From: Chelativorans sp.
GTDB taxonomy: Bacteria; Pseudomonadota; Alphaproteobacteria; Rhizobiales; Rhizobiaceae
DNA: 64,000 nt
Direction of reading: 5' to 3'
Assembly: GCF_031180965.1 (NCBI RefSeq)
Contig: NZ_JAPSLH010000013.1
Location: 18,485 to 82,484 of the forward strand
Shown here: in pieces, positions 37,721-49,556 of the stretch
How positions within the stretch are numbered: position 1 is the first letter of the stretch
Layout of the letters: every line of letters begins with the position of its first letter
The notes under the pieces: generated by a model
The model's database searches: none
Told to the model about the DNA's origin: nothing
Seen by the model: the letters and a program-made list of their open reading frames with translations, nothing else
Translations under genes and position numbers: made by a program

Positions 37721-39025
37721 ATGCTTCAGGACAAAGACCGCATCTTCACGAATATCTACGGACGCTTTGACCTCTCGCTCAAGGGCGCGATGGCGCGCGG
37801 CCACTGGGACGGCACGAAAGCGATCATCGAGAAGGGTCGGGACTGGATCATCAGCGAGATGAAGGCGTCCGGCCTGCGTGGGCGCGGCGGGGCGGGCTTC
37901 CCGACCGGCCTGAAGTGGTCCTTCATGCCCAAGGAGCCGGGCGACAGGCCGCATTACCTCGTCGTCAACGCCGATGAATCGGAGCCCGGCACCTGCAAGG
38001 ACCGCGACATCCTGCGCCACGATCCGCACACACTGGTGGAAGGGTGCCTGATCGCCGGCTTCGCCATGGGCGCGCATGCGGCCTATATCTATGTGCGCGG
38101 CGAGTTCATCCGTGAGCGCGAGGCGTTGCAGACGGCGATCGACGAAGCCTATGCCGCCGGCCTGCTCGGGAAGAACAACAAGAACGGCTGGGACATGGAC
38201 GTGTTCGTCCATCACGGCGCCGGCGCCTATATCTGCGGCGAGGAGACGGCGCTGCTCGAAAGCCTGGAAGGCAAGAAGGGTCAGCCGCGGCTAAAGCCCC
38301 CATTTCCAGCCAATATGGGCCTCTATGGCTGCCCGACCACGGTGAACAATGTGGAGAGTATCGCCGTGGCTCCGACCATCCTGCGCCGGGGTGCGGCCTG
38401 GTTCTCCTCCTTCGGGCGGCCGAACAATGCGGGGACGAAGCTTTTCTGCATCTCCGGCCACGTGAACAACCCCTGCACCGTGGAAGAGGAGATGTCGATC
38501 CCCTTCCGCGAGCTGATCGAGCGCCATTGCGGCGGCGTGCGCGGCGGGTGGGACAATCTGCTAGCGGTCATTCCAGGCGGCTCCTCCGTGCCGCTGGTCC
38601 CGGCCGAGCAGATAATGGACGTGCCCATGGACTTCGACTCCCTCCGCGACCTGAAGTCGGGCCTCGGCACGGCGGCGGTGATCGTCATGGACAAGTCCAT
38701 CGACATCGTGAAGGCGATCGCCCGGCTCTCTTATTTCTACAAGCACGAGAGCTGCGGCCAGTGCACGCCTTGCCGCGAGGGCACTGGCTGGATGTGGCGC
38801 GTGATGGAGCGGCTGGTGCGCGGCGAAGCGCAAAAGCACGAGATCGACATGCTGCTGGACGTGACCAAGCAGGTGGAAGGGCACACGATCTGCGCCTTGG
38901 GCGATGCGGCGGCGTGGCCGATCCAGGGCCTGATCCGGCATTTCCGGCCGGAGATCGAGCGGCGCATCGACGAATTTACCCGCAACGCGCATAGGGCGGA
39001 GCCCGCGCTTGTGGCGGCCGAATAA
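37721..39025 (+). CDS. nuoF: NADH-quinone oxidoreductase subunit F
   Basis: A 434-residue NADH-binding 51-kDa-type subunit. It has the FMN/NADH site ([39 protein letters not shown]) and the N3 [4Fe-4S] ligands in [13 protein letters not shown] plus a distal cysteine in HTICALGD. It is where NADH enters complex I. It lies nine bases after nuoE. Confidence 0.97.
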   Translation: MLQDKDRIFTNIYGRFDLSLKGAMARGHWDGTKAIIEKGRDWIISEMKASGLRGRGGAGFPTGLKWSFMPKEPGDRPHYLVVNADESEPGTCKDRDILRHDPHTLVEGCLIAGFAMGAHAAYIYVRGEFIREREALQTAIDEAYAAGLLGKNNKNGWDMDVFVHHGAGAYICGEETALLESLEGKKGQPRLKPPFPANMGLYGCPTTVNNVESIAVAPTILRRGAAWFSSFGRPNNAGTKLFCISGHVNNPCTVEEEMSIPFRELIERHCGGVRGGWDNLLAVIPGGSSVPLVPAEQIMDVPMDFDSLRDLKSGLGTAAVIVMDKSIDIVKAIARLSYFYKHESCGQCTPCREGTGWMWRVMERLVRGEAQKHEIDMLLDVTKQVEGHTICALGDAAAWPIQGLIRHFRPEIERRIDEFTRNAHRAEPALVAAE

Positions 39026-39043
39026 GCAGGCGGTGAGCGGATC

Positions 39044-41125
39044 ATGGCAAAGCTGAAAATCGACGGCATTGAGGTCGAGGTTCCCGATCACTACACGCTG
39101 CTGCAGGCTGCCGAAGAGGTGGGCGCGGTGATTCCGCGCTTCTGCTTCCACGAGCGGTTGTCCGTGGCCGGCAATTGCCGCATGTGTCTGGTCGAGGTGA
39201 AAGGCGGGCCGCCGAAGCCGCAGGCCTCCTGCGCCATGGGCGTGCGCGACCTGCGCCCCGGACCCAATGGCGAGCTGCCGGAAGTCTTCACCAAGACGCC
39301 CATGGTGAAGAAGGCGCGCGAAGGCGTGATGGAGTTCCTGCTTATCAACCATCCGCTGGACTGCCCGATCTGCGACCAGGGCGGCGAGTGCGACCTGCAA
39401 GACCAGGCCATGGCCTTCGGCGTGGATTCCTCGCGTTTCCACGAAAACAAGCGTGCCGTCGAGGACAAGTATATCGGCCCCCTCGTCAAGACGATCATGA
39501 CGCGCTGCATCCACTGCACGCGCTGTGTTCGCTTCACGACGGAAGTGGCTGGAATCTCTGAACTTGGCGCCACCGGCCGCGGCGAGGACATGGAGATCAC
39601 CACCTATTTGGAGCGGGCGATGACGTCCGAGCTTCAGGGCAATGTGATCGACCTTTGCCCCGTCGGCGCCCTGACCTCCAAGCCCTACGCCTTCCAGGCA
39701 CGGCCCTGGGAACTCGGCAAGACGCAGTCCATCGACGTGATGGACGCGGTCGGCTCGGCCATCCGTGTCGATACGCGCGGCCGCGAAGTGATGCGCATCC
39801 TGCCGATCGTCAACGAGGCTGTGAACGAGGAGTGGATTTCCGACAAGACCCGCTTCGTCTGGGACGGTCTTAGGACTCAGCGCCTCGACCGGCCGTATGT
39901 GCGCAAGGGCGGCCGCTTGCAGCCGGCGAGCTGGACCGAAGCGTTTCAGGCCATTGCGGCCGCGGTGAAGAATACCTCACCCGAAAAGATTGGCGCGATC
40001 GCCGGCGATCTCGCCAGCGTGGAAGAGATGTATGCGCTGAAGAAGCTCATGCAGTCGCTCGGCTCGACCAATATCGACTGCCGGCAGGACGGGACGGCGC
40101 TCGATCCGGCGCTGGGCCGCGCGAGCTACATCTTTAACCCGACCATCGAGGGCATCGAGCAGGCGGACGCGCTGCTCATCATCGGCGCCAACCCGCGCAT
40201 CGAGGCGGCGGTTTTGAACGCCCGCATCCGCAAGCGCTGGCGCATGGGCGCCTTCCCGATCAGCGTCATCGGCGAAGGCGGCGAGATGCGCTACGACCAT
40301 ACGCATCTGGGCACCGGAACCGAGACCCTGGCCGAGTTGGCCGAGGGTAGGGGCACCTTCCTTTCCGTGCTGAGGAACGCGCAGCGGCCCATGGTGATCG
40401 TAGGGCAGGGGGCGCTGGCGCGCGCGGATGGCCGGGCGGTGCTCGGCCGTGCAGCCAAGGTTGCCCATGCCATCGGCGCGGTGACGGCCGAGTGGAACGG
40501 CTTTGCCGTGCTGCACACGGCCGCCAGCCGCGTGGGCGGCCTAGATCTCGGTTTCGTGCCTGGCGAGGGCGGCAAGGACGTGGCCGGCATGATGGGCGCA
40601 ATGGACGTGCTCTTCCTGCTCGGCGCCGACGAGCTCGACATGAACCGGATCGGCAGCGCCTTCACGGTCTATATCGGCACCCATGGTGATGCCGGCGCGC
40701 ATCGCGCGGACGTGATCCTGCCGGGAGCGGCCTATACCGAGAAATCCGCCACCTACGTGAACACGGAAGGGCGCGTGCAGATGACCAACCGCGCCGGCTT
40801 CGCCCCGGGCGATGCCCGCGAGGACTGGGCGATCCTGCGCGCTCTGTCGGATGTGCTCGGCCACAAGCTGCCCTTCGATTCGCTCCAGCAACTGCGCGCG
40901 ATGCTCTACGCCGAGCATCCGCACTTCGCCGCTCTCGACAGCATCGAGCCGGGTATTGCCGGCCACGTCCTTGGGCTTGCCGATCTGGGGGGTACGCTTG
41001 ATCCGGCGCCGTTCCTGTCGCCGATCAAGGATTTTTATCTGACAAACCCGATCGCCCGCGCATCCGCCATCATGGCGGAATGCTCGGCGCTGGCGCGGGG
41101 CGAATTGAAACAGGCGGCTGAGTAG
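39044..41125 (+). CDS. nuoG: NADH-quinone oxidoreductase subunit G
   Basis: A 693-residue 75-kDa-type subunit. The N-terminal third carries the ferredoxin-like [2Fe-2S] site ([18 protein letters not shown]), the His-ligated cluster region ([16 protein letters not shown]) and the [4Fe-4S] motif [13 protein letters not shown]. The remainder is a molybdopterin-oxidoreductase-like domain without cofactor. It relays electrons from NuoF/E to NuoI. Confidence 0.97.
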   Translation: MAKLKIDGIEVEVPDHYTLLQAAEEVGAVIPRFCFHERLSVAGNCRMCLVEVKGGPPKPQASCAMGVRDLRPGPNGELPEVFTKTPMVKKAREGVMEFLLINHPLDCPICDQGGECDLQDQAMAFGVDSSRFHENKRAVEDKYIGPLVKTIMTRCIHCTRCVRFTTEVAGISELGATGRGEDMEITTYLERAMTSELQGNVIDLCPVGALTSKPYAFQARPWELGKTQSIDVMDAVGSAIRVDTRGREVMRILPIVNEAVNEEWISDKTRFVWDGLRTQRLDRPYVRKGGRLQPASWTEAFQAIAAAVKNTSPEKIGAIAGDLASVEEMYALKKLMQSLGSTNIDCRQDGTALDPALGRASYIFNPTIEGIEQADALLIIGANPRIEAAVLNARIRKRWRMGAFPISVIGEGGEMRYDHTHLGTGTETLAELAEGRGTFLSVLRNAQRPMVIVGQGALARADGRAVLGRAAKVAHAIGAVTAEWNGFAVLHTAASRVGGLDLGFVPGEGGKDVAGMMGAMDVLFLLGADELDMNRIGSAFTVYIGTHGDAGAHRADVILPGAAYTEKSATYVNTEGRVQMTNRAGFAPGDAREDWAILRALSDVLGHKLPFDSLQQLRAMLYAEHPHFAALDSIEPGIAGHVLGLADLGGTLDPAPFLSPIKDFYLTNPIARASAIMAECSALARGELKQAAE

Positions 41126-41137
41126 AGGCGAGAATCT

Positions 41138-42181
41138 ATGGAATCCTTCTTCTCAGTCTACGTGGTGCCAGGCCTGATCGTCCTTCTCCAGTCGGTCGCG
41201 CTTGTCACCATCCTGCTGATCGGCGTTGCTTATCTGCTTTACGCCGACCGCAAAGTGTGGGCGGCGGTGCAGCTTCGCCGCGGCCCGAATGTGGTGGGCC
41301 CATGGGGCCTGCTGCAGGCATTCGCCGACCTATTTAAGTTCGTTTTCAAAGAGCCGGTGATTCCGTCCGGCGCCAACAAGGGTATTTTTCTTCTCGCGCC
41401 GCTGGTTGCCGCAGCCCTGGCGATCGCCGGCTGGGCTGTGATCCCTGTCAACGAAGGTTGGGCGATCGCCGACATCAATGTCGGCATCCTCTATGTCTTC
41501 GCCATCGCCTCGCTCGAGGTCTATGGCGTGATCATGGCCGGCTGGGCGTCCAACTCGAAATATCCCTTCCTGGGAGCGCTGCGTTCGGCAGCGCAGATGG
41601 TCTCCTACGAGGTCTCCATCGGCTTCGTGATCGTGACCGTGCTGCTCGCCGTCGGCTCGCTCAACCTGTCCGATATCGTGCTGTCGCAGCGCGACGGGCT
41701 CGGCACCATGGTTGGCCTGCCGAACTCCTTCCTCGACTGGCACTGGCTGGCCCTGTTCCCGATGTTCATCATCTTTTTCATCTCCGCGCTCGCGGAGACG
41801 AACCGCCCGCCGTTCGATCTGGTCGAGGCCGAGTCGGAGCTCGTGGCCGGGCATATGATTGAGTATTCCTCGACGCCGTTCCTGCTCTTCTTCCTCGGGG
41901 AATATGTCGCGATCGTGCTGATGTGCGCGCTCACCACCATCCTCTTCCTCGGCGGATGGCTGCCGCCCTTCGACTTCGCGCCCTTCACCTGGGTGCCGGG
42001 CGTGGTGTGGTTCGTGCTCAAGGTGGTGCTCGTCTTCTTTATGATCGCCTTGGTGAAGTCCTTCGTGCCGCGCTACCGCTATGATCAGCTGATGCGGCTT
42101 GGCTGGAAAGTGTTCCTGCCGATCTCGCTTTTCATGGTGGTCGCGACGGCGGCCTTCCTGAAATTCACTGGGCTGGCATGA
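41138..42181 (+). CDS. nuoH: NADH-quinone oxidoreductase subunit H
   Basis: A 347-residue, eight-helix membrane subunit that links the peripheral arm to the proton-pumping arm and forms part of the quinone channel. The conserved [26 protein letters not shown] and [19 protein letters not shown] segments (acidic E-channel residues) are present. Confidence 0.97.
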   Translation: MESFFSVYVVPGLIVLLQSVALVTILLIGVAYLLYADRKVWAAVQLRRGPNVVGPWGLLQAFADLFKFVFKEPVIPSGANKGIFLLAPLVAAALAIAGWAVIPVNEGWAIADINVGILYVFAIASLEVYGVIMAGWASNSKYPFLGALRSAAQMVSYEVSIGFVIVTVLLAVGSLNLSDIVLSQRDGLGTMVGLPNSFLDWHWLALFPMFIIFFISALAETNRPPFDLVEAESELVAGHMIEYSSTPFLLFFLGEYVAIVLMCALTTILFLGGWLPPFDFAPFTWVPGVVWFVLKVVLVFFMIALVKSFVPRYRYDQLMRLGWKVFLPISLFMVVATAAFLKFTGLA

Positions 42182-42214
42182 CCGCCAGTCCCAGAAAATT
42201 CTCCGGAGAATGAA

Positions 42215-42706
42215 ATGTCCGCCTTAGCCCATGCCGCAAAATCCCTTCTGCTGAAGGAATTTTTTGGCGCTGTCGTCCTGTCCATGCGGCAGTTCTTTGC
42301 GCCCAAGGCAACCATCAACTATCCGCATGAAAAGGGGCCGCTCAGCCCCCGCTTCCGCGGTGAGCATGCGCTGCGCCGCTATCCCAACGGCGAGGAGCGC
42401 TGCATAGCCTGCAAGCTCTGCGAGGCGATCTGCCCAGCGCAGGCCATCACCATCGAGGCCGGCCCCCGTCGCAATGACGGCACGCGCCGTACCGTGCGGT
42501 ACGACATCGACATGGTGAAATGCATCTATTGCGGCTTTTGCCAGGAGGCATGCCCGGTTGATGCCATTGTCGAGGGCCCGAATTTCGAATTCGCGACGGA
42601 AACGCGCGAGGAACTCTACTACGACAAGGACAAGCTCTTGGCGAATGGCGACCGCTGGGAGCGCGAGCTTGCGCGCAACATCGCGCTCGATGCGCCGTAT
42701 CGCTGA
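42215..42706 (+). CDS. nuoI: NADH-quinone oxidoreductase subunit I
   Basis: A 163-residue subunit with two [4Fe-4S] clusters, N6a and N6b, bound by [12 protein letters not shown] and [15 protein letters not shown]. An amphipathic N-terminus attaches it to the membrane arm. The following gap of 125 bases before nuoJ is the longest in the operon. Confidence 0.97.
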   Translation: MSALAHAAKSLLLKEFFGAVVLSMRQFFAPKATINYPHEKGPLSPRFRGEHALRRYPNGEERCIACKLCEAICPAQAITIEAGPRRNDGTRRTVRYDIDMVKCIYCGFCQEACPVDAIVEGPNFEFATETREELYYDKDKLLANGDRWERELARNIALDAPYR

Positions 42707-42831
42707 GCGGGCGGTAGCGAGAGTAGACGCGGGCGGGGTGCTCGTCTAAAGACACGGTCCAAAACGGCTGGCCAATAGCGGCCGGACAAGCTGGCGCGGC
42801 AGCACCGGCGGGGCAAATACCGAGGGAATCG

Positions 42832-43452
42832 ATGCTGACAGGACTCGAGGCGGTCTTTTTCTACCTCTTCGCCTTTGTTGCGGTGGCGGCGGCCTTCATG
42901 GTCATCTCCGCGCGCAATCCCGTGCATTCGGTTCTTTACCTGATCCTGACCTTCTTCAACGCGGCGGCGCTCTTCCTGCTTACCGGGGCGGAGTTCCTGG
43001 CGATGATCCTGCTCATCGTCTATGTCGGCGCGGTCGCGGTACTCTTTCTCTTCGTCGTGATGATGCTCGACGTCGATTTCGCCGAGTTGAAGCAGGGTGC
43101 GCTGCAATATGCGCCAATCGGCGCCACCGTCGGCATCATCCTGGCCGTGGAACTCGTGGTGGTGCTGGGCGGCTACGCCTTCACTCCCGAGATCGCGGCC
43201 GAGGTGGCGAAGCCCGCGCCGGCAAGCGCCGAGCGCCATAACACGGCTGCGCTCGGCGATATCCTCTACACCGACTATTTCTATTTCTTCCAGGTTGCAG
43301 GGCTGATCCTGCTCGTGGCCATGATCGGCGCCATCGTGCTCACCCTGCGCCACAAGCCGAATGTAAGGCGGCAGAACATTGCCGCGCAGGTGGCACGCAC
43401 GCCGGCGACCGCAATCGAGATCCGCAAGGTCGAAACGGGCGAGGGGATTTGA
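42832..43452 (+). CDS. nuoJ: NADH-quinone oxidoreductase subunit J
   Basis: A 206-residue membrane subunit with five predicted helices; the third contains the conserved [17 protein letters not shown] pi-bulge region that couples quinone reduction to pumping. It follows a 125-base gap after nuoI that holds small inverted repeats but no gene. nuoK begins directly after it. Confidence 0.96.
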   Translation: MLTGLEAVFFYLFAFVAVAAAFMVISARNPVHSVLYLILTFFNAAALFLLTGAEFLAMILLIVYVGAVAVLFLFVVMMLDVDFAELKQGALQYAPIGATVGIILAVELVVVLGGYAFTPEIAAEVAKPAPASAERHNTAALGDILYTDYFYFFQVAGLILLVAMIGAIVLTLRHKPNVRRQNIAAQVARTPATAIEIRKVETGEGI

Positions 43453-43454
43453 GC

Positions 43455-43763
43455 ATGGAAGTCGGCATCGCGCACTATCTCACCGTCTCGGCCATCCTCT
43501 TCACGCTCGGCGTGTTCGGCATCTTTTTGAACCGCAAGAACGTGATCATCATCCTGATGTCGGTGGAGCTCATCCTGCTTTCGGTGAACCTAAATTTCAT
43601 CGCCTTCTCGGCGGTGTTGGGAGACCTTGTCGGCCAGGTCTTCGCGCTCTTCGTGCTCACCGTTGCTGCGGCGGAAGCCGCGATCGGCCTCGCCATCCTG
43701 GTGGTCTTCTTCCGCAACCGCGGCTCGATCGCGGTGGAAGACATCAATACGATGAAGGGCTGA
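43455..43763 (+). CDS. nuoK: NADH-quinone oxidoreductase subunit K
   Basis: A 102-residue subunit with three transmembrane helices and the two membrane glutamates of the proton path (in [14 protein letters not shown] and [11 protein letters not shown]). The ATG at 43455, two bases after the nuoJ stop, gives the family start MEVGIAHYL; a TTG two codons upstream is less likely. Confidence 0.97.
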   Translation: MEVGIAHYLTVSAILFTLGVFGIFLNRKNVIIILMSVELILLSVNLNFIAFSAVLGDLVGQVFALFVLTVAAAEAAIGLAILVVFFRNRGSIAVEDINTMKG

Positions 43764-43773
43764 AGAGGACATC

Positions 43774-45762
43774 ATGTATCAGGCGATCGTTTTCCTTCCC
43801 CTCATCGGCTTCCTGATTGCCGGGCTCTTCGGCCGCTCAATCGGCGCAAAGGGTGCGGAATATATCACGTCCGGCCTGCTGGTCGTCTCGGCCGTCCTTT
43901 CCTGGGTGGCTTTCTTCCAGGTGGCGCTCGGCGAAGGCGAAGCGTTCACCGTGCCTCTACTGCGCTTCATTTCCTCCGGCGCGCTGGATGTCGACTGGGC
44001 TCTCAGGATCGATACGCTCACCGTCGTGATGCTGGTGGTGGTCAACACCGTCTCCGCTTTGGTGCACATCTATTCGATCGGCTATATGCACCACGATCCG
44101 CACCGGCAGCGCTTCTTTGCCTATCTGTCGCTCTTCACCTTCGCCATGCTGATGCTGGTGACGTCCGACAATCTGGTGCAGATGTTCTTCGGCTGGGAGG
44201 GCGTGGGCCTCGCCTCCTATCTCCTGATCGGCTTCTGGTACAAGAAGCCTTCGGCCAACGCGGCGGCCATGAAGGCCTTCATCGTCAATCGCGTCGGCGA
44301 TTTCGGCTTCGCGCTCGGTATTTTCGGCGTGTTCGTCCTGTTCGGCTCGACCAGCTTCGATACGATCTTCGCCAATGCCGCCTCCTTCCTGCCCGCCGAA
44401 GGGGCGGGCGATGCGGGCGCGCCGGCGCTGAATTTCCTCGGCTACGCGCTCGATTCCCAGGCGGCGCTGACCGTCGTGTGCCTGCTCCTCTTCATGGGCG
44501 CCATGGGCAAGTCGGCGCAGGTGCCGCTGCACACCTGGCTGCCCGACGCCATGGAAGGTCCAACGCCGGTCTCCGCCCTCATCCATGCCGCCACGATGGT
44601 GACGGCCGGCGTCTTCATGGTGGCGCGGCTTTCCCCCATCTTCGAGCTGTCGACCACCGCGCTGACCGTGGTGACGGCGGTCGGCGCCTTCACCGCCTTC
44701 TTCGCGGCGACCGTCGGCCTCGTGCAGAACGACATCAAGCGCGTCATCGCCTATTCGACCTGCTCGCAGCTCGGCTACATGTTCGTGGCCTTGGGAACGG
44801 GCTTCTACAGCGCGGCGATCTTCCACCTCTTCACGCACGCCTTCTTCAAGGCGCTGCTCTTCCTCGGCGCCGGCTCGGTCATCCATGCGGTCTCCGACGA
44901 GCAGGACATGCGGAAGATGGGCGGCCTGCGCAGGCACATCCCCAAGACCTACTGGATGATGATCATCGGCACGCTGGCGCTGACGGGGGTCGGTATTCCC
45001 GGCACCATCATCGGCACCGCCGGCTTCTTCTCCAAGGACGCCATCGTCGAAGGCGCATTCGTGGCCCACAATGCCGTGGCGCCCATCGCATTCGTGTTGC
45101 TCGTGGTCGCCGCCGTCTTCACCAGCTTCTACTCCTGGCGCCTCATCTTCATGACCTTCCACGGCAAGCCGCGCGCGCCTGCCGATGTCATGCATCACGT
45201 GCATGAATCCCCATTGGTGATGCTCGTGCCGCTGGTCATCCTGGCTGTTGGCGCGCTATTCGCCGGTGCGCTGTTCGAGGGGTTCTTCGTCGGCCACGAA
45301 TACGAGCACTTCTGGAAAGGCGCGCTCTTCACTCTGCCGGACAACCATATGGTGGAGGAATTTCACCACGTTCCGCTGTGGGTGGCCTTCTCGCCCCTCG
45401 TCGCCATGCTGCTCGGCCTTGGCATCGCCTGGCGGTTCTATATTCGCTCGCCTGAGAGCCCCAGGAGGCTGGCGGAGCGGCACCGGCTTCTCTACGCCTT
45501 CCTGCTCAACAAGTGGTATTTCGACGAGCTCTACGATTTCCTATTCGTCAGGCCCGCGATGCGGCTCGGCCGCTTCCTCTGGAAGCGGGGTGACGTGTGG
45601 CTCATCGACGGCTTCGGCCCGGACGGCATTTCCGCGCGCGTGGTCGACGTGGCCAACAGAGTCGTCAAACTGCAGACCGGGTATCTCTACCACTACGCCT
45701 TCGCCATGCTGATAGGCGTCGCCGCCTTCGTGACCTGGATGATGCTCGGGAGCACCTTCTAA
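43774..45762 (+). CDS. nuoL: NADH-quinone oxidoreductase subunit L
   Basis: A 662-residue antiporter-like subunit at the distal end of the membrane arm, with about 16 helices including the long lateral helix at the C-terminus. [17 protein letters not shown], the [24 protein letters not shown] lysine/histidine region (in parts) and the transmembrane glutamate are as expected. It joins nuoM without a gap. Confidence 0.97.
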   Translation: MYQAIVFLPLIGFLIAGLFGRSIGAKGAEYITSGLLVVSAVLSWVAFFQVALGEGEAFTVPLLRFISSGALDVDWALRIDTLTVVMLVVVNTVSALVHIYSIGYMHHDPHRQRFFAYLSLFTFAMLMLVTSDNLVQMFFGWEGVGLASYLLIGFWYKKPSANAAAMKAFIVNRVGDFGFALGIFGVFVLFGSTSFDTIFANAASFLPAEGAGDAGAPALNFLGYALDSQAALTVVCLLLFMGAMGKSAQVPLHTWLPDAMEGPTPVSALIHAATMVTAGVFMVARLSPIFELSTTALTVVTAVGAFTAFFAATVGLVQNDIKRVIAYSTCSQLGYMFVALGTGFYSAAIFHLFTHAFFKALLFLGAGSVIHAVSDEQDMRKMGGLRRHIPKTYWMMIIGTLALTGVGIPGTIIGTAGFFSKDAIVEGAFVAHNAVAPIAFVLLVVAAVFTSFYSWRLIFMTFHGKPRAPADVMHHVHESPLVMLVPLVILAVGALFAGALFEGFFVGHEYEHFWKGALFTLPDNHMVEEFHHVPLWVAFSPLVAMLLGLGIAWRFYIRSPESPRRLAERHRLLYAFLLNKWYFDELYDFLFVRPAMRLGRFLWKRGDVWLIDGFGPDGISARVVDVANRVVKLQTGYLYHYAFAMLIGVAAFVTWMMLGSTF

Positions 45763-47268
45763 ATGACCGATTGGCCGATTCTTTCCACGGTCACCTTCCT
45801 ACCGCTGGTGGGCGCGTTCCTCATCCTGCTCATCCGGGATGACGGGCAGGGCGCGCGGCGCAACATCCGCAACGTGGCGCTGCTGACGACCGTCTTCACC
45901 TTCATCCTGTCGCTCTTCATCTGGATCGGCTTCGACTACTCGACGCCGGGATTCCAGATGGTCGAGAAGCGGGAGTGGATGGACGCCGGCACCTCCTATC
46001 ACATGGGCGTGGATGGCATTTCGATGCTGTTCGTGATCCTGACCACGTTCCTGATGCCGTTCTGCATCCTGGCAAGCTGGGAGTCGGTCGAGCACCGCGT
46101 GAAGGAATACATGATCGCGTTTCTGATCCTGGAAACGCTCATGATAGGCGTCTTCTGCGCGCTCGATATCGTGCTCTTCTACGTCTTCTTCGAGGCCGGC
46201 CTCATCCCGATGTTCATCATCATCGGCGTGTGGGGCGGCAAGCGCCGCGTCTACGCGAGCTTCAAGTTCTTCCTCTATACGCTCGCCGGCTCGGTCCTGA
46301 TGCTGCTCGCCATGATGGCCATGTACTGGCAGGCGGGCACGACGGACATCCCGACGCTGCTCACCCACGTCTTCCCGACGCCGATGCAGTACTGGCTGTG
46401 GTTGGCCTTCTTCGCCTCCTTCGCGGTCAAGATGCCCATGTGGCCCGTGCACACATGGCTGCCCGATGCCCACGTCGAGGCGCCCACGGCGGGCTCGGTC
46501 ATCCTGGCCGGCATCCTGTTGAAGATGGGCGGCTACGGCTTTCTGCGCTTCTCCTTGCCCATGTTCCCGGTCGCCTCGGTCGATCTGGCGCCGCTCGTCT
46601 TCACCCTGTCGATCGTCGCCATCATCTACACCTCCCTGGTGGCGCTGATGCAGGAGGACATCAAGAAGCTGATCGCTTATTCCTCGGTCGCCCATATGGG
46701 CTTCGTCACCATGGGAATCTTCGCGCTCAACGAGCAGGGCATCCAAGGGGCCATCTTCCAGATGCTCTCGCACGGCCTCATCTCGGGCGCGCTGTTCCTT
46801 TGCGTGGGCGTCATCTACGACCGCATGCATACCCGCGAGATCGCCGCCTATGGCGGCCTGGTCAACAATATGCCGAAATACGCCGTGGCATTCATGATCT
46901 TCACCATGGCGAATGTGGGCCTGCCGGGCACGAGCGGATTCGTCGGCGAGTTCCTGACCCTGCTCGCCGCCTTTGAGGTGAACACCTGGGTGGCGTTCTT
47001 CGCCACGACGGGGGTGATCCTGTCGGCCGCCTATATGCTGTGGCTTTACCGCCGGGTGATCTTCGGGGCGCTGACCAAGGAGAGCCTGAAAGGCCTTACC
47101 GATCTTTCCTTGCGCGAGAAGACGATCCTCTATCCGCTGGCGGTACTGGTCATCTTCTTTGGCGTCTATCCGGCGCCGCTGCTCGACGCGACCGCGGCTT
47201 CCGTCAGCGCGCTGCTCGACCAGGTGAACGCCTCGCTGCAAACCGCGCAGGCCGCGGCATCCAATTGA
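45763..47268 (+). CDS. nuoM: NADH-quinone oxidoreductase subunit M
   Basis: A 501-residue antiporter-like, proton-translocating subunit with about 14 helices. [18 protein letters not shown] carries the key glutamate, and [21 protein letters not shown] and [11 protein letters not shown] are canonical. Its ATG follows the nuoL stop directly. Confidence 0.97.
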   Translation: MTDWPILSTVTFLPLVGAFLILLIRDDGQGARRNIRNVALLTTVFTFILSLFIWIGFDYSTPGFQMVEKREWMDAGTSYHMGVDGISMLFVILTTFLMPFCILASWESVEHRVKEYMIAFLILETLMIGVFCALDIVLFYVFFEAGLIPMFIIIGVWGGKRRVYASFKFFLYTLAGSVLMLLAMMAMYWQAGTTDIPTLLTHVFPTPMQYWLWLAFFASFAVKMPMWPVHTWLPDAHVEAPTAGSVILAGILLKMGGYGFLRFSLPMFPVASVDLAPLVFTLSIVAIIYTSLVALMQEDIKKLIAYSSVAHMGFVTMGIFALNEQGIQGAIFQMLSHGLISGALFLCVGVIYDRMHTREIAAYGGLVNNMPKYAVAFMIFTMANVGLPGTSGFVGEFLTLLAAFEVNTWVAFFATTGVILSAAYMLWLYRRVIFGALTKESLKGLTDLSLREKTILYPLAVLVIFFGVYPAPLLDATAASVSALLDQVNASLQTAQAAASN

Positions 47269-47283
47269 ACGGGAAGACTTCGC

Positions 47284-48720
47284 ATGACGTTTGATCTCGC
47301 ATCGAGCCTGGCTCTCGCGGTTCCCGAGGTGGCGCTTGCCGTCGGCGCGATGGTGCTGTTGATGATCGGCGTCTTTTCCGGCGAGCGCGGCAACACAACC
47401 GTGATGGGCCTCTCGGTCGCGCTGTTCCTCGCAGCCATCGCCTGGATCGTCATCTTTCCCGCTGACGGCGAAGCCTTCGACGGCGCCTTCATCAGCGACC
47501 CCTTTTCCCGTTTCATGAAGCTGCTGACCCTCGTGGGCTCCGTCGTCACGCTTGTGATGTCAGTGGGTTTCGCAAAGGCGGAAAAGTTCGACAAGTTCGA
47601 ATACCCCGTCCTCATCATGCTTTCGACCCTCGGCATGATGCTGATGGTGTCGGCCAATGACATGATCTCGCTTTATCTCGGGCTGGAGCTCACCTCGCTC
47701 GCGCTCTATGTCGTGGCCGCGATCAACCGCGACAGCGTGCGTGCGACAGAGGCCGGACTCAAATATTTCGTCCTGGGCGCACTCTCCTCCGGAATGCTGC
47801 TCTATGGCGTCTCACTGGTCTACGGCTTCACCGGCAATACGAGCTTCGATGCGATCGCCGCGGCTCTGGCTGATGGCGAGCGGCAGCTTGGCCTTGTCTT
47901 CGGTCTTGTCTTCGTGCTGGCCGGCCTCGCCTTCAAGATCTCGGCCGTGCCCTTCCATATGTGGACGCCGGACGTCTATGAGGGCGCGCCGACCCCGGTG
48001 ACCGCCTTCTTCGCCGCCGCGCCGAAAATGGCGGCCGTCGCGCTGCTCGTCCGCGTCACGATGCAGGCCTTCGAGCCGATCGCCGCCGACTGGCAGCAGA
48101 TCATTGTCTTCATCTCGATTGCATCCATGGCGCTCGGCTCCTTCGCCGCGATCGGCCAGCGCAACATAAAGCGGCTGATGGCCTATTCCTCCATCGGCCA
48201 TATGGGATTTGCGCTGGTGGGACTCGCTTCCAATTCGCAGGCCGGCGTCCGCGGCGTCATCATCTATATGCTGATCTATCTCGCGATGACGCTCGGCACC
48301 TTCGCGTTCATCCTAGCGATGCGGCGCAACGACACCAATGTTGAGCAGGTAGATGATCTGGCGGGGCTTTCAGCCACCAATCCGATGATGGCGACCGTCA
48401 TGACCATCCTGATGTTCTCGATGGCCGGCATTCCGCCGCTCGCCGGCTTCTGGGCAAAATGGTACGTCTTCCTGGCCGCTATCGATGCCGGTCTCGTGCC
48501 GCTCGCCGTGATCGGCGTCCTCACTTCGGTGGTCGCTGCATACTACTATCTGCGCATTATCAAGGTGATGTGGTTCGACGAGTCCGTCGGCGCGTTCCAG
48601 CCAATGGCCGGCGAGTTGCGCTTCGTCCTCTCCCTCTCCGGCGCCTTCGTGCTTCTCTACGTGTTCTTTGGCGGCCCGGTCGGCCGGCTGGCGGAAGCCG
48701 CGGCAATGACGTTCTTCTGA
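47284..48720 (+). CDS. nuoN: NADH-quinone oxidoreductase subunit N
   Basis: A 478-residue antiporter-like subunit with about 14 helices, containing [35 protein letters not shown] and [13 protein letters not shown] segments. It ends the complex I genes; birA begins one base after its stop, so the transcript probably continues into birA and rnj. Confidence 0.97.
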   Translation: MTFDLASSLALAVPEVALAVGAMVLLMIGVFSGERGNTTVMGLSVALFLAAIAWIVIFPADGEAFDGAFISDPFSRFMKLLTLVGSVVTLVMSVGFAKAEKFDKFEYPVLIMLSTLGMMLMVSANDMISLYLGLELTSLALYVVAAINRDSVRATEAGLKYFVLGALSSGMLLYGVSLVYGFTGNTSFDAIAAALADGERQLGLVFGLVFVLAGLAFKISAVPFHMWTPDVYEGAPTPVTAFFAAAPKMAAVALLVRVTMQAFEPIAADWQQIIVFISIASMALGSFAAIGQRNIKRLMAYSSIGHMGFALVGLASNSQAGVRGVIIYMLIYLAMTLGTFAFILAMRRNDTNVEQVDDLAGLSATNPMMATVMTILMFSMAGIPPLAGFWAKWYVFLAAIDAGLVPLAVIGVLTSVVAAYYYLRIIKVMWFDESVGAFQPMAGELRFVLSLSGAFVLLYVFFGGPVGRLAEAAAMTFF

Positions 48721-48721
48721 G

Positions 48722-49540
48722 ATGTTCGCGCTTGCGCCTTCCGCTCTGGCGGCCGGTTACCGGCTGGAGGCGCATGGAAGCGTCGGCTCTACGAATGCGC
48801 TGGCGCTTGAGCGCGCCACAGAAGGCGATACCGGAAAGCTTTGGATCGTCTCCAAGAACCAGACGAGCGGGCGGGGCAGGCGCGGCCGGCCCTGGGCGAC
48901 ACCACCAGGCAATCTCGCCGCAACGCTGCTGCTCGCCGACCGGATAGAGCTGGGAATGGCGGCCACACTTGGTTTCGTAGCGGGTCTTTCTCTTGCCGAC
49001 GCGTTGCGCGAAGTCGCGCCCGAGGCGCGGCTCGGGGTAGGCTTGGATGGCGGTGAGGGCACCCGCAGCCGGTTCGAGCTGAAATGGCCGAACGACCTGC
49101 TAGCCGACGGGGCAAAGCTTGCCGGCATCCTGCTCGAGTCCTCGGTGCTGGGCGATGACCGCTTCGCCGTCGCGATCGGCATCGGCGTCAATGTCGTCTC
49201 GCACCCGGGTGATGTGCCTTATCCCGCCACCTCGCTCGCCGCGCTTGGGAATGATTGCAGCGCGGAGCGGCTTTTCACGGCCCTCTCCGCCGCCTGGATC
49301 GAAAATTTCACACTTTGGCAGGGGCCGCGCGGGACCTCGATTATTCGCGACCGCTGGTTGTCGCAGGCAGCCGGCCTCGGCTCCCAGGTCGCCGTCCGTG
49401 CCGAGGGGCGCGTGGTGCGCGGGGTGTTCGAAACAATCGACGAAGCCTGCAGGTTCGTCATTCGCGGGGATGACGGCTCGCAGCTTCTGATCGCCGCGGG
49501 CGACGTGCATTTCGGCGCCGTCGCCTCGGTGCGAGACTGA
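48722..49540 (+). CDS. birA: Biotin--[acetyl-CoA-carboxylase] ligase
   Basis: Attaches biotin to carrier domains such as the one on PccA. The 272-residue protein has the GRGRRGRPW biotinyl-AMP loop and the FELKWPNDLL lysine motif of the catalytic domain plus a C-terminal SH3-like domain. It lacks the N-terminal winged helix of E. coli BirA, so it cannot act as the classical biotin operon repressor. It is cotranscribed with nuoN and precedes rnj by 16 bases. Confidence 0.93.
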   Translation: MFALAPSALAAGYRLEAHGSVGSTNALALERATEGDTGKLWIVSKNQTSGRGRRGRPWATPPGNLAATLLLADRIELGMAATLGFVAGLSLADALREVAPEARLGVGLDGGEGTRSRFELKWPNDLLADGAKLAGILLESSVLGDDRFAVAIGIGVNVVSHPGDVPYPATSLAALGNDCSAERLFTALSAAWIENFTLWQGPRGTSIIRDRWLSQAAGLGSQVAVRAEGRVVRGVFETIDEACRFVIRGDDGSQLLIAAGDVHFGAVASVRD

Positions 49541-49556
49541 CGGAAAGGTAGAAGGC

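Noticed and set aside
36356-38215. A 619-codon minus-strand frame opposite nuoE and nuoF
   Set aside because: Antisense shadow; composition and lack of motifs argue against a gene.
43957-47241. Long minus-strand frames opposite nuoL and nuoM, very rich in His, Asp and Glu
   Set aside because: They mirror membrane-protein codons of the plus strand; no start signals or domains.
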